Assembly (NCBI RefSeq): GCF_945952365.1
Contig: NZ_CAMFHX010000018.1
Coordinates: 1-49,144 of the forward strand
Reading direction: 5' to 3'
Length of the DNA: 49,144 nt
DNA from: an uncultured Cetobacterium sp.
GTDB lineage: Bacteria > Fusobacteriota > Fusobacteriia > Fusobacteriales > Fusobacteriaceae
Below are positions 11,595 through 19,469 of the stretch, in pieces (the stretch's first letter is position 1; the number at the start of each line of letters is the position of its first letter). The notes below the pieces were generated by a model that saw only the letters and a list, made by a program, of their open reading frames with translations, made no database searches and was not told where the DNA came from. The translations under genes and the position numbers were made by a program.

Positions 11595-11819
11595 ATGGAT
11601 AAAAATATAAAAACATCGAAGCAATTTATTAAAGTTTCAGATGAGCGTATCCTACAAATATATCGTGCATTAAAGCCTTACAAATCAACTAAAGATGAAC
11701 TCTTAAGCTTAGCTCATGAGCTCGATTTTTTGTATGGTGCTTCAGAAAATGCTAACTTTATTCGCTCTCTAATTCAAACGTATGAAAAAAAAGGATTTTT
11801 TAAAAAAGATTCTGAATAA
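11595..11819 (+). CDS. Small protein of unknown function (74 aa)
   Basis: I do not recognise this protein. It has a good ribosome binding site (GGGAG, 6 bases before ATG) and is followed directly by a strong terminator, so it is likely a real single-gene unit. It is charged and soluble, with no signal peptide or membrane segment. It looks mostly helical (ERILQIYRALKPYKS, then LLSLAHELDFLY, then FIRSLIQTYEKKGFF). It is transcribed away from the giant repeat-protein gene, whose start is 209 bases away, so the two share an upstream region. A small regulator or adaptor is possible, but nothing in the sequence shows it. Confidence 0.7.
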   Translation: MDKNIKTSKQFIKVSDERILQIYRALKPYKSTKDELLSLAHELDFLYGASENANFIRSLIQTYEKKGFFKKDSE

Positions 11820-11821
11820 AA

Positions 11822-11861
11822 AAAGATTCCTAATCTTCAAAATAAACGATTAGGAATCTTT
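11822..11861. terminator. Bidirectional terminator, 14-bp stem
   Basis: AAAGATTCCTAATC at 11822-11835 pairs perfectly with 11848-11861 across a 12-base loop, with A- and T-rich flanks. It sits between two convergent genes and can serve both. Confidence 0.85.
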
Positions 11862-11868
11862 ATAGCAA

Positions 11869-13206
11869 CTATAAGTTTTTTATATTTTTAATGTTCTTTA
11901 AAAGAAAAAATTTCAAATCTATAAAATTACTCTCTAAAGGAAAGCTACTAATTTTATAAACAGGCGTTTCCAAAGTTTCATTAATATTTCCACTAGTTAT
12001 AATTAAATCATACTCATCATCTACACCAAAAATTTCAAATATATGAGATGATATTTTATCAATTTTTTTAAATTCAAATATATCTTTTAATTTTGTCTGT
12101 ATGAGGTCTTTTATAAATTCCAATTCATCACATATAAAAAGTACCTTAAACTCTTTAAAATCAGAATATTTTTTTAAAGATAGCTGATTATATAATAAAT
12201 AAAATATACTTCGAATATCTTTTTCAATTAAAATATCACTTTTTATTTTATCTGAAAAATCTTTATAAAAACTTGTTTCACACATCTTCTCAGGAATCGG
12301 TAATGCTTCTCTTATATCTCCAAGTTCATTTAATAATTTTTCTAAAACTTCGTCATCTGCCTCTATTTCTAAGGTATCAATAATTTCTTTTAAAATACCT
12401 TTTACCTCTTCTAAACTGCCATTCTTAGATATTTTTCTATCTTGCAAAGAATTTTTTAATATAAATTCTTCACCTTGAGAAGATAATATAAAATTATTAA
12501 TCTCTTCCATATTATATCCTGTTTTATTTTTCTCTAATTTATCTCTTGTATTTAAAGCCGCTAACTTACAAAATACTTTATTGTATTCTATTAAACTATA
12601 ATTGTCACCTAAAACCTCTTTCATTCTTGTTTTTAAAACTGCTGGAGTTATATCACCCACAATTTTTCCTATTAAATCTTTTAAAACGTTTGGTAAGTTT
12701 ACAAACTGCTTATCAATCACTTTATGAATCTCCTTTTCTAAAGCGTCCACAATATTTTGTACTTCTCCTATTACAGAGACTCCTTTTGATGCAAATTTAT
12801 GAATAAAAACATCCTTAACTTCCAACTCACTTTTTATTATTAACATATCTTTTTTCAAAGTTGTTCTTGAGACATTTAAAAATTCAGCTTCTTTAGTTAA
12901 GTTTACCATTTGCTTAGATAAAATTTTTAACTTTAAATAACTTTTCCTATTTTCTGAAAACATCCCACCAAAATCAGAAATAATTTTATTCAAATCATTA
13001 CTTTTCAAATTTACCTGTAAACCTCCACCATCCGTTTTCTTTATTTGATCCAATTTATAACTTTTTAAAATGTAATTAATATTATCAATATCATACCTTA
13101 TCGTTCTTATATGTACGTTAAAGTTTTCAGATAATTTTTTTAATGTAAATCCATTTGCTTCATTTAAAACAGATAAAATATTAATACACCTTTCATTGAT
13201 AACCAT
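11869..13206 (-). CDS. BglG/Mga-like transcription regulator under a c-di-GMP riboswitch
   Basis: The 445-residue protein has an N-terminal winged helix (about 5-60, FTLKKLSENFNVHIRTIRYDI) and a second HTH (about 96-130, EAEFLNVSRTTLKKDM). A central helical region resembling a PRD domain follows (about 170-290), then a C-terminal EIIB-like fold (about 350-430, FKVLFICDELEF then EYDLIITSG). This is the layout of BglG/MtlR/Mga-type regulators. The PRD-like part lacks an obvious phospho-histidine (KLAALNTRDKL), so PTS phosphorylation may not control it; an EIIB-type Cys is present in LFICDE. The start is supported by GGAGG 9-10 bases upstream. The 5' leader holds a c-di-GMP riboswitch and terminator, so expression should depend on c-di-GMP. 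Its target is unknown; the flanking pilus operon and giant surface gene are candidates. Confidence 0.85.
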   Translation of the reverse strand: MVINERCINILSVLNEANGFTLKKLSENFNVHIRTIRYDIDNINYILKSYKLDQIKKTDGGGLQVNLKSNDLNKIISDFGGMFSENRKSYLKLKILSKQMVNLTKEAEFLNVSRTTLKKDMLIIKSELEVKDVFIHKFASKGVSVIGEVQNIVDALEKEIHKVIDKQFVNLPNVLKDLIGKIVGDITPAVLKTRMKEVLGDNYSLIEYNKVFCKLAALNTRDKLEKNKTGYNMEEINNFILSSQGEEFILKNSLQDRKISKNGSLEEVKGILKEIIDTLEIEADDEVLEKLLNELGDIREALPIPEKMCETSFYKDFSDKIKSDILIEKDIRSIFYLLYNQLSLKKYSDFKEFKVLFICDELEFIKDLIQTKLKDIFEFKKIDKISSHIFEIFGVDDEYDLIITSGNINETLETPVYKISSFPLESNFIDLKFFLLKNIKNIKNL

Positions 13207-13322
13207 CTTTTTTTACCTCCACCCCATATAATTTATTTTAACTATCTTAATTATACTACCTTTCATAACACTATTCTCTATGAAGGTTTTTTTATTTTTA
13301 TAAACAAAAGAACATTTAGGTG

Positions 13323-13358
13323 AAAAAAAATACACCCCGGATTTATATATCCAACGTG
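13323..13358 (-). terminator. Terminator of riboswitch 1 (expression platform)
   Basis: On the minus strand CACGTTGGAT pairs with ATCCGGGGTG (nine pairs including two G-U, one G-G mismatch), followed by TATTTTTTTT. It starts where the 3' strand of the aptamer ends, so the two structures probably compete. Confidence 0.8.
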
Positions 13359-13425
13359 CAACTGGCTACCATTTTAAAGGCCCTATAGCTTTGCGTCCTA
13401 CAGTTTCCCGTAGTTTGCCAAAATA
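13355..13425 (-). ncRNA. Cyclic-di-GMP-I (GEMM-I) riboswitch 1
   Basis: The minus strand reads GGCAAAC, then CUACGG-GAAA-CUGUAG (a six-pair stem capped by a GAAA tetraloop), then GACGCAAAGC, then a second stem with its GGGCCU receptor-side segment and GGUAGCCAG-UUGC. These are the hallmark blocks of the GEMM-I c-di-GMP aptamer in the right order. It lies 149-219 bases upstream of the BglG/Mga-like gene and 53 bases after the last gene of the pilus operon. No pilus-operon terminator is visible, so read-through transcripts would also pass through it. Overlap of the closing strand with the terminator suggests c-di-GMP turns the gene on, but this is inference. Specificity for c-di-GMP over cGAMP (GEMM-Ib) cannot be settled by eye. 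Confidence 0.92.
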
Positions 13426-13477
13426 TACTCAAAATATTATTACACTATTCCTTTATTCTAATACACTTAAATATTTC

Positions 13478-13996
13478 CTACTTTTTAAAAAATTTTATAT
13501 TTTTATATCCCGATTCAACATTTACATCTTCAAGAACACCCTCTTCATTTATTAGAAATGTTGTTGGAATATTTATAATTCCAAACTGCTTATAAAGCTC
13601 CATCTCTTGACCGTCATAGTAAGGCTGGAAACTGAAGCTATTCTTTTTCATATACTCTTTTACTTTCTCTTTATTATCACTTCTATATGGACCAAAAACT
13701 ATTATAAATACAATATCATCTCTATCTTTATATCTCTCTTCATACTCTTTATTAAATACTAATTTTTCCTCTATGCAATCTGGACACCAAGTTGTTGTAA
13801 AGTTTAAAAATACCTTTTTTCCTTTCAACTCCTCTAAAGTTATTGTTTTATCTCCATCTAAAGTTTTCACTTCAAAGTTGTCCACTCTCTCTCCTAAAAG
13901 ATACGTCAATTTCTGCTCTCTAGGATCCCTCTCCTCACCAAATGAAAAACTAAATGTAAAAAATATCATCATAAATATTTTAAATAACATCTTCAC
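13478..13996 (-). CDS. TlpA-like periplasmic thiol oxidoreductase
   Basis: The 172-residue protein has a signal peptide (LFKIFMMIFFTFSFSFG) and a thioredoxin fold of the TlpA/AhpC-TSA group. The redox motif is TTTWCPDC (Cys71 and Cys74), and a cis-Pro segment is seen in INIPTTFLINEEG. It probably reduces or forms disulfides of secreted proteins. The GTG start at 13996 is chosen because GGAGG lies 9 bases upstream; an ATG at 13990 is the alternative. Its start overlaps the usher-like gene by 17 bases, so translation is likely coupled. As last gene of the pilus-like operon it probably acts on pilus parts; the major pilin has three cysteines. That link is inference. Confidence 0.88.
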   Translation of the reverse strand: MKMLFKIFMMIFFTFSFSFGEERDPREQKLTYLLGERVDNFEVKTLDGDKTITLEELKGKKVFLNFTTTWCPDCIEEKLVFNKEYEERYKDRDDIVFIIVFGPYRSDNKEKVKEYMKKNSFSFQPYYDGQEMELYKQFGIINIPTTFLINEEGVLEDVNVESGYKNIKFFKK

Positions 13997-16571
13997 TCTT
14001 TAACCCCTCCTCTTTTTCTACTACATCTTCTAAAATTTCATCCTCTATAAGCTCTATTGATTTTACCAAGAAATTATTATCTTCATAATAATCCCCCTCA
14101 CGACCAGATTTTACTTTTACTTTTAAATCTTTTTTATCAAACTCCCCCTTATATCTTCTACTATTAGGAATAATCTCTACAATATATTCACCCGGTAAGA
14201 TATCCTCAAAGAAATAGTATCCATCAATTTCAGTTACTGATCTTTTTATCTCTTCATCACCTTTTTTTAAAACTACATCTAAGTTTGCAATTAATCCATC
14301 ATATCTTCTCTCTTCTACTGTCATATCACTGTGAATATAACCACTTATCATAGAAACCGGAACTAATGGAATATCGACTTTTACTCCTGAAGATACAGCT
14401 CCCTTATATTTTATCATCTCTTTCCCTTGGATAAGCATAGGGTCAATCGACTCTCTGTTAATATCTATTGTATGTAATTCTCCTGCACCTATATTTCCAA
14501 TTATATATTTACCAGTCTCTTTTGCTGTCCCTGTTCCTCCTGATGTAGTTACCTCTGCCCCTTCATACACAGTTTCATTTTCATCCATAACTCCATTTGC
14601 ATTTTCATCTACAAATACCTTTCCTTCTACCCAGCCATCTGTTACATTATTGTTATTTATAGGCAGTAATGGATTTCCTAAGTAAACTGTTTTTTCTACT
14701 CTTGCCCCTATTATTGTTTCTTTATTATCCGTTTTTATATCTGGGAACTCTATGTAGATATTATTATCAAATAGATATGTAAATCTTATTTCAAAGAAGC
14801 CACCCTTTTCTCTTGAGTGTCCAACTTCAAGTGTAGTATCAACATTTTTAAAGAAGCCACTTTCTGATGGAGATTTTACTAAACTCAGTTTTATCTCATC
14901 ATCTGCTACTTTGTCCTCTTGATAATTTATCTTTCCTTCTAAAATTGCTGCAACTCCTCTTATCCCATTATAGTTTAGTTTTATCTGTGTTCCGTATCCA
15001 TTTGAACTTATCTCATCTGTAGATGAATATTCATAATACTCGTTTGATAAACTCATTCTAAAGTTCCTACTTATATTATAATCTAAATTTAAATATATCT
15101 GATAAAGATTCTCATCTTCATAGGTGTTATTAAAGTAACCTATACTACTTGTGAAGCGCCTAAAGCTTTTACTTAAATCTATATTATACGAGTAATCTTT
15201 TCTTAATCTATCCGATATCTCTTTATTGTAATCTTCATATCTTACAATCAGATTGCTATCCCAAGGTAACTTTTGCTCTAAAACCCCTTTAAAACCTTGA
15301 CTCTCAGAGTTGAGTTCCTCTAAGAGAGTTCCTGAAATTAGGGTTGGATACTTCTCCAATCCAAATCTATAAGCCAATCCACCTTCTAAAACTTCGTATT
15401 TAATACTATCTCTATTTTCTAAAAATGATGTTCCTATTGTTGTTGTTAAATTTTCAGTTAAACCATACTTATACTTTGCTAAATACTGATTTTTCTTCTC
15501 ATCGTTTCCTCTTCCACCTTGAATTACAAAGTCATTCTCACCTTTGTTCAATATATTTTGATTTCCTAGAACATAGATATCTTTTACCTCTACTCGACCA
15601 TCTCTATAGTAAATCTTTATTGTATAGCTATCTAAAGATGACATATTTAATGGAATAAATCTAAACCTATTTCCTGTAGGAATCTCAAAATCATCTAAGC
15701 TACCATTTCTATACAGTTCAACCAAGCTTGCATTTTGAGCTTCTCCCTCGATTACCGTTCTATTGTCGACTCTTATTCCATAGTATTCATTTTTAGAAAA
15801 ACTAACACCTCTAAGGTTTCTCTCTGCATCAAATATAGAATCACTTTCTAAGTAAAAATCTCCAAAAGTCAAATAATACTCTCCAAAAACTTCCTTATAT
15901 CTCAACCTAATATAGTCTAATTCACTTTTTGGATATATTTTTTGAGTCACTTCAAACTCTCCATATAAGAGCTCTGTTCCATAGTCTATATCAAAAGAGT
16001 AATCGTTCTTTTCTATATCTGTATTACTATATATAAACTTTACCATTCCTGGAGATAAAAGTTGTTTTTTATTAAAAATATACTCTCCCCCCTCCTCTAA
16101 TGCCTCCTCTTTTTTGGCCACTGCAAGTCTTGTTCTTTGATTATTCAATTCTAAAGAATACTCTCTAGGGGTTTTAAAGTCTGGAAAAAGAGTTAATATA
16201 TACCTTTCATCATCCCATTGATAATTAGGTATATAAAAATATTGTTGTAAATCTTTTAATTTTATAAATATATCATCATCTAACTCTATTGATGTACTTT
16301 GAGGTATCCTTATATCAACCTCTTTCTCTGCATCTAAGACTCCTTTAATCCTTCTTCTTTTCCGATCAAAACGAAGTCCATCTATTTTAGTAAAATCTAT
16401 AAACTCTGCCACTCCTATATAAATCTCCTCTGTTTCATCATCTATTAGGACTCTATAAAATTCATTCTTCTGCCCCTTCATCTCCAGTTCAATAAATGCT
16501 TCCTCTGGAGCAGAAAAAAGAGAGGCTTTTAAAATACAAAATATCAAAATTGTTTTTTGTAGTCGTGTCAT
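13980..16571 (-). CDS. Outer-membrane usher-like protein of a chaperone-usher pilus
   Basis: From the ATG at 16571 the protein has 863 residues: a signal peptide (about 1-21), an N-terminal periplasmic domain (about 25-140) and a long stretch of alternating beta strands typical of a barrel. A usher-like plug segment (about 290-340) reads ASLVELYRNGSLDD, then PTGNRFRFIPLN, then IKIYYRDGRVEV. The C-terminal part has two Ig-like or carboxypeptidase-regulatory-like repeats (GKVFVDENANGVMDENE, DGYYFFEDILPGEY). This matches FimD/CooC-type ushers in size and order, with weak sequence identity. The longer reading frame to 16628 is rejected because GGGGGAG lies just before 16571 and the long form would overlap the upstream gene. 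Ushers thread chaperone-bound pilins through the outer membrane. The C-terminal repeats are unusual. Confidence 0.78.
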   Translation of the reverse strand: MTRLQKTILIFCILKASLFSAPEEAFIELEMKGQKNEFYRVLIDDETEEIYIGVAEFIDFTKIDGLRFDRKRRRIKGVLDAEKEVDIRIPQSTSIELDDDIFIKLKDLQQYFYIPNYQWDDERYILTLFPDFKTPREYSLELNNQRTRLAVAKKEEALEEGGEYIFNKKQLLSPGMVKFIYSNTDIEKNDYSFDIDYGTELLYGEFEVTQKIYPKSELDYIRLRYKEVFGEYYLTFGDFYLESDSIFDAERNLRGVSFSKNEYYGIRVDNRTVIEGEAQNASLVELYRNGSLDDFEIPTGNRFRFIPLNMSSLDSYTIKIYYRDGRVEVKDIYVLGNQNILNKGENDFVIQGGRGNDEKKNQYLAKYKYGLTENLTTTIGTSFLENRDSIKYEVLEGGLAYRFGLEKYPTLISGTLLEELNSESQGFKGVLEQKLPWDSNLIVRYEDYNKEISDRLRKDYSYNIDLSKSFRRFTSSIGYFNNTYEDENLYQIYLNLDYNISRNFRMSLSNEYYEYSSTDEISSNGYGTQIKLNYNGIRGVAAILEGKINYQEDKVADDEIKLSLVKSPSESGFFKNVDTTLEVGHSREKGGFFEIRFTYLFDNNIYIEFPDIKTDNKETIIGARVEKTVYLGNPLLPINNNNVTDGWVEGKVFVDENANGVMDENETVYEGAEVTTSGGTGTAKETGKYIIGNIGAGELHTIDINRESIDPMLIQGKEMIKYKGAVSSGVKVDIPLVPVSMISGYIHSDMTVEERRYDGLIANLDVVLKKGDEEIKRSVTEIDGYYFFEDILPGEYIVEIIPNSRRYKGEFDKKDLKVKVKSGREGDYYEDNNFLVKSIELIEDEILEDVVEKEEGLKSEDVI

Positions 16572-16596
16572 TTTCTCCCCCTTTTTCATTCCTATT

Positions 16597-16941
16597 TCAC
16601 CATTTTGAGTTATCACAACTAGCAACAACTTTTTTTACTTTTTCTTCTTTTAGTTTTAAAGAGGTATTTTCCGCTGCACTACCTTCAATTTTAACTAATT
16701 TTTCTAAGTGGTTGTTCTCTAAATATATCTCATCAATTGCAGCTCTCTTATTTACAATAATATTTAAAGATTCAACTATTTTTACATCAATTTGTAAGTT
16801 ATTATTTAAATACTCTTTTCCAATATTTTCTTTAATTATCTCTTCGTATAAATTTATATTATTTTTATATTCACCTTCAAAACCCAGACTTCCATAACAT
16901 AATATTGAAGATAAAATATAGATACCCACTGTTTTTTGCAT
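16597..16941 (-). CDS. Small secreted protein in pilus operon (114 aa)
   Basis: The protein has a signal peptide (KTVGIYILSSILCYGSLG) and about 90 mature residues rich in Lys, Glu and Asn. The segment QIDVKIVESLNIIVNKRAAIDEIYL resembles the N-terminal strands of the major pilin (VSVKVPEQLVIKVDDINF), so it could be a minor subunit, pilus adaptor or terminator subunit, or a truncated pilin. It lies 11 bases after the second subunit gene and 25 bases before the usher. One Cys remains near the C-terminus (VVASCDNSKW). I do not recognise a named family. Confidence 0.65.
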   Translation of the reverse strand: MQKTVGIYILSSILCYGSLGFEGEYKNNINLYEEIIKENIGKEYLNNNLQIDVKIVESLNIIVNKRAAIDEIYLENNHLEKLVKIEGSAAENTSLKLKEEKVKKVVASCDNSKW

Positions 16942-16952
16942 ATTATCCTCCC

Positions 16953-17789
16953 CTATCTTCTTATTATCACTTTTCTATTAGGGTCATTTTTTTCTATTGA
17001 ATAATCTAAATATTCGTAAAAAGCTTTTACTGTAACTGTTTCTTTATAATCACCAGGCCTAACACTATTTACAGTTGAGTAAACCCTTCCATCTAAAATT
17101 ATTCTCTCTTTTACTTTATCTTTTTTTGGGAAAAAACCTAACACATTAACTTTTTCACCTCTATCAGTTTTTTCACTCTTAAAATCGACTTTATTTTTGC
17201 TATCTAGTTTAACAATCAGTTGCCCATCTGCCATAACTACCTGTTTTGGATATTGAAAATATAACTTTGTGTTTCCAATATCTTTTTTATCAATTCCCAA
17301 ATCCACTGTAATCTCAGGACTTTTTTTACTGCTTACTCCATTTTTAGGAACCCTTGATGGGATTAATCCAAACTCCATAGCTCCTTTTACTTTCAAAGAT
17401 AAATCTCCTTTTTTTCTAAACTCTACAGCTACCTCTCCAAATAAAACCTCTGTTTTGGATACTTCATCCAAGTATTCAATTCGTCCTATCACTATTTTTT
17501 CCTCAACTGAGTTTATCTTCGATTTATAAATAAATTCTACATTCAAATTTCCATCCTCAACTCTGTAGACATTGTTTTCTTTTTTAATTCCATTTACTCT
17601 TAAAATCTCAATGTTTCTTTCAGGAATAAATTTTATATTGAAATTTTTCTTATAATTAAATACACGAGCATCAACTCTTCCTCTATAACTAGTTCCACTT
17701 TTTTCTAGATTATATATCTGGCCAACTACATCAGAGGTAAATATATAGTTTGATACCAACAAAAATATCGCAAATAATAGTTTTTTCAT
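16953..17789 (-). CDS. Putative second pilus subunit or tip adhesin
   Basis: The 278-residue product starts at ATG 17789 (GAGG 9 bases upstream; the in-frame GTG at 17798 is less likely). It has a signal peptide (KKLLFAIFLLVSNYIFTS) and an all-beta mature part. Its C-terminal segment (VRPGDYKETVTVKAFYEYL) has the G-x-Y-x-x-x-V-x-V pattern that closes pilin domains, like the end of the neighbouring major pilin. It is larger than the pilin and follows it in the operon, a position often held by a minor subunit or tip adhesin in CS1-type loci. It has no Cys in the mature protein. The role is inferred from order and fold hints, not from a recognised family. Confidence 0.65.
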   Translation of the reverse strand: MKKLLFAIFLLVSNYIFTSDVVGQIYNLEKSGTSYRGRVDARVFNYKKNFNIKFIPERNIEILRVNGIKKENNVYRVEDGNLNVEFIYKSKINSVEEKIVIGRIEYLDEVSKTEVLFGEVAVEFRKKGDLSLKVKGAMEFGLIPSRVPKNGVSSKKSPEITVDLGIDKKDIGNTKLYFQYPKQVVMADGQLIVKLDSKNKVDFKSEKTDRGEKVNVLGFFPKKDKVKERIILDGRVYSTVNSVRPGDYKETVTVKAFYEYLDYSIEKNDPNRKVIIRR

Positions 17790-17814
17790 TTTCACCACCC
17801 TCTATATGAAAAGA

Positions 17815-17836
17815 GGCATAGCGTTCGAACTATGCC
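17815..17836 (-). terminator. Hairpin after major pilin gene (attenuator or mRNA stabiliser)
   Basis: GGCATAG at 17815-17821 pairs with CTATGCC at 17830-17836 across an 8-base loop. The flanking T tract is short. It lies between the pilin and second-subunit genes, where partial termination or protection of the upstream message would give excess major pilin. Confidence 0.6.
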
Positions 17837-17861
17837 CTAATCTATCTTTTTCTAAAACTTA

Positions 17862-18368
17862 CTAGAATCCGTCGTAAGATCCAACAACTGTTGCTGAAGC
17901 CGTATAAGTTTTTCCTGCAGTTAACAATCCAGTTACTCCTGGTTTATTTACAGTTACTTTTAATCCTGTTTGAGCAGCTCCACCTGTCAATGTTACTGTC
18001 TCTTCAGCTCCACCAGCAAATGCTACTTTACCTGTAAACTTAGTCACAAATCCATCTTTGAAAGTTAATGTTCCATTATTTTTAAATCCTAATTTTACAT
18101 CTTGATCCACTTCACCTGTTACTTTAACTGTATTACTAAAGTCTTTTGTTACAGTTTTTGTACCACACCATAATCCAAAATTGATATCATCCACTTTAAT
18201 CACTAATTGCTCAGGTACTTTAACGCTTACATTAAATGTATCCTCAGCACTACAAGGGTTTGAAAAACAGAACGCAGGGTCTACATCTGTAGGAAGAGTT
18301 GATACACTTTCATTTGCTAAAGCTGCTACTGAACCTAAAATAAATAAAACTGATAATAATTTTTTCAT
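17862..18368 (-). CDS. Putative major pilin (chaperone-usher type)
   Basis: The 168-residue product starts at ATG 18368 (GGAGG 7 bases upstream). It has a clear signal peptide (MKKLLSVLFILGSVAALA) and a Thr/Val/Gly-rich all-beta mature domain of about 150 residues, the size of a pilin. The C-terminal strand (LLTAGKTYTASATVVGSYD) resembles the closing strand of CS1-type and DUF4402 pilins. Three cysteines (34, 39, 68) could form one disulfide plus a free or intermolecular thiol. It follows the chaperone gene and is followed by a stable hairpin, as expected for the most abundant subunit. Confidence 0.75.
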   Translation of the reverse strand: MKKLLSVLFILGSVAALANESVSTLPTDVDPAFCFSNPCSAEDTFNVSVKVPEQLVIKVDDINFGLWCGTKTVTKDFSNTVKVTGEVDQDVKLGFKNNGTLTFKDGFVTKFTGKVAFAGGAEETVTLTGGAAQTGLKVTVNKPGVTGLLTAGKTYTASATVVGSYDGF

Positions 18369-18421
18369 TTTAATACCTCCACTGTTTTTTGTTTTTATAC
18401 TCAATTTTGTTGAGTTACTAG

Positions 18422-19192
18422 TTATAGGGGTAGTTCCTTACTACCAAGTCTAATTCCACTTTTATCTTTAAAATCTACCTTTATGAATCTGCTTCCATTT
18501 GGTATATTTGCTAACTCTGATTCTATTTTTGTCTTAGCTTCTCTTGTTGTTATTCCAAGTTTAACCTCTTCTTTTTTAATTCTCTTTCTACTGCTATCTA
18601 AATACTCTATATCTCCAAGCACAGCTAGTGCACTATTTCCACTTAAATTAAAGTTTGCAACTAATTTTCTATTTCCATTGCCCTCTTTTTTTATCTCTGT
18701 ATTAGTTAACTGCGCTCCAATTTTTCTTTCACCTTTCAATCCATAAGCTGCTATATGAATCTCTGTTAATAATTCAAACTCTATTCCTATCTCTTCTCCT
18801 GTATCTGTTTGAACTTTTTCAACGTTTCCTTTAGATGTTCCTGATAGCTCTCTAAAAATTAATTTAGCTTTGTATTCACCCTCAGGTAAATCCTTTGTTC
18901 CTCTCACAGCGAACCGTACACTTCTACTTCCATTTGGCTTTAAAGTTAAATTTTTAGGATATATTCTCATCATATCTCCCATATCATATTTTTCCCAGCC
19001 TGGATCTTTTTCTATATCAATCTCTATTCTCATTGGATATACCGTATTATTTGTAACCATAATTTCATGAGTTTCATTTTTATCTAACGATGTATAAAAC
19101 CCTGTGGGTGCTATCCCTATATTAAAAGCAAATGTACTTGTAAAAAGTAAGCTAAACATCAATCCATAAAATATTTTTTTCAATATCTTCAT
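18422..19192 (-). CDS. PapD-like periplasmic pilus chaperone
   Basis: The 256-residue product starts at ATG 19192 (GGAGGGG, 3 bases upstream). It has a signal peptide (KKIFYGLMFSLLFTSTFA) and two beta domains. The first (about 20-130) shows the pilus-chaperone pattern: a G1-like strand segment (MRIYPKNLTLKPNGSRSVRFAVR) followed by LPEGEYKAKLIFREL. The second spans about 130-255. Such chaperones hold pilin subunits in the periplasm by donor-strand complementation and deliver them to the usher. It is first in the operon; the divergent HD-GYP gene starts 278 bases away. Confidence 0.8.
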   Translation of the reverse strand: MKILKKIFYGLMFSLLFTSTFAFNIGIAPTGFYTSLDKNETHEIMVTNNTVYPMRIEIDIEKDPGWEKYDMGDMMRIYPKNLTLKPNGSRSVRFAVRGTKDLPEGEYKAKLIFRELSGTSKGNVEKVQTDTGEEIGIEFELLTEIHIAAYGLKGERKIGAQLTNTEIKKEGNGNRKLVANFNLSGNSALAVLGDIEYLDSSRKRIKKEEVKLGITTREAKTKIESELANIPNGSRFIKVDFKDKSGIRLGSKELPL

Positions 19193-19343
19193 GTTCCCCT
19201 CCAAATATTTTTTAGTCACTCTGTCTTTCATGCCATTTTATTCTGAGATAATTTTGTAACTCTTTTTTTTCATTAGTGAAGTGTTTTTCATTTTTTTGGA
19301 AAATATTTTTCATTTTTTAAATTTTATACAAATAAAATAACTA

Positions 19344-19383
19344 GACTATCTCCAATTTATATTGCAACAAGATAGCCTTTTTT
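19344..19383 (+). terminator. Terminator-like hairpin in the divergent pilus/HD-GYP region
   Basis: GACTATCT (19344-19351) pairs with AGATAGCC (19370-19377; seven of eight positions), followed by six T. It reads on the plus strand with no gene before it, so it may be a leader attenuator of the HD-GYP gene or the end of a short transcript. The stem is short; support is moderate. Confidence 0.4.
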
Positions 19384-19469
19384 AGGCCCTCTTCTCCAAA
19401 AAGTATTATAAGATTTCAATTTTTTCTGATATAATGAGAAAAAGGTCTTCAATTCCAGGGGAGGGGTTT

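Noticed and set aside
16572-16628. Longer usher start at 16628
   Set aside because: It overlaps the upstream gene by 32 bases and places a GGGGGAG binding site inside the coding region; the ATG at 16571 gives a proper signal peptide.
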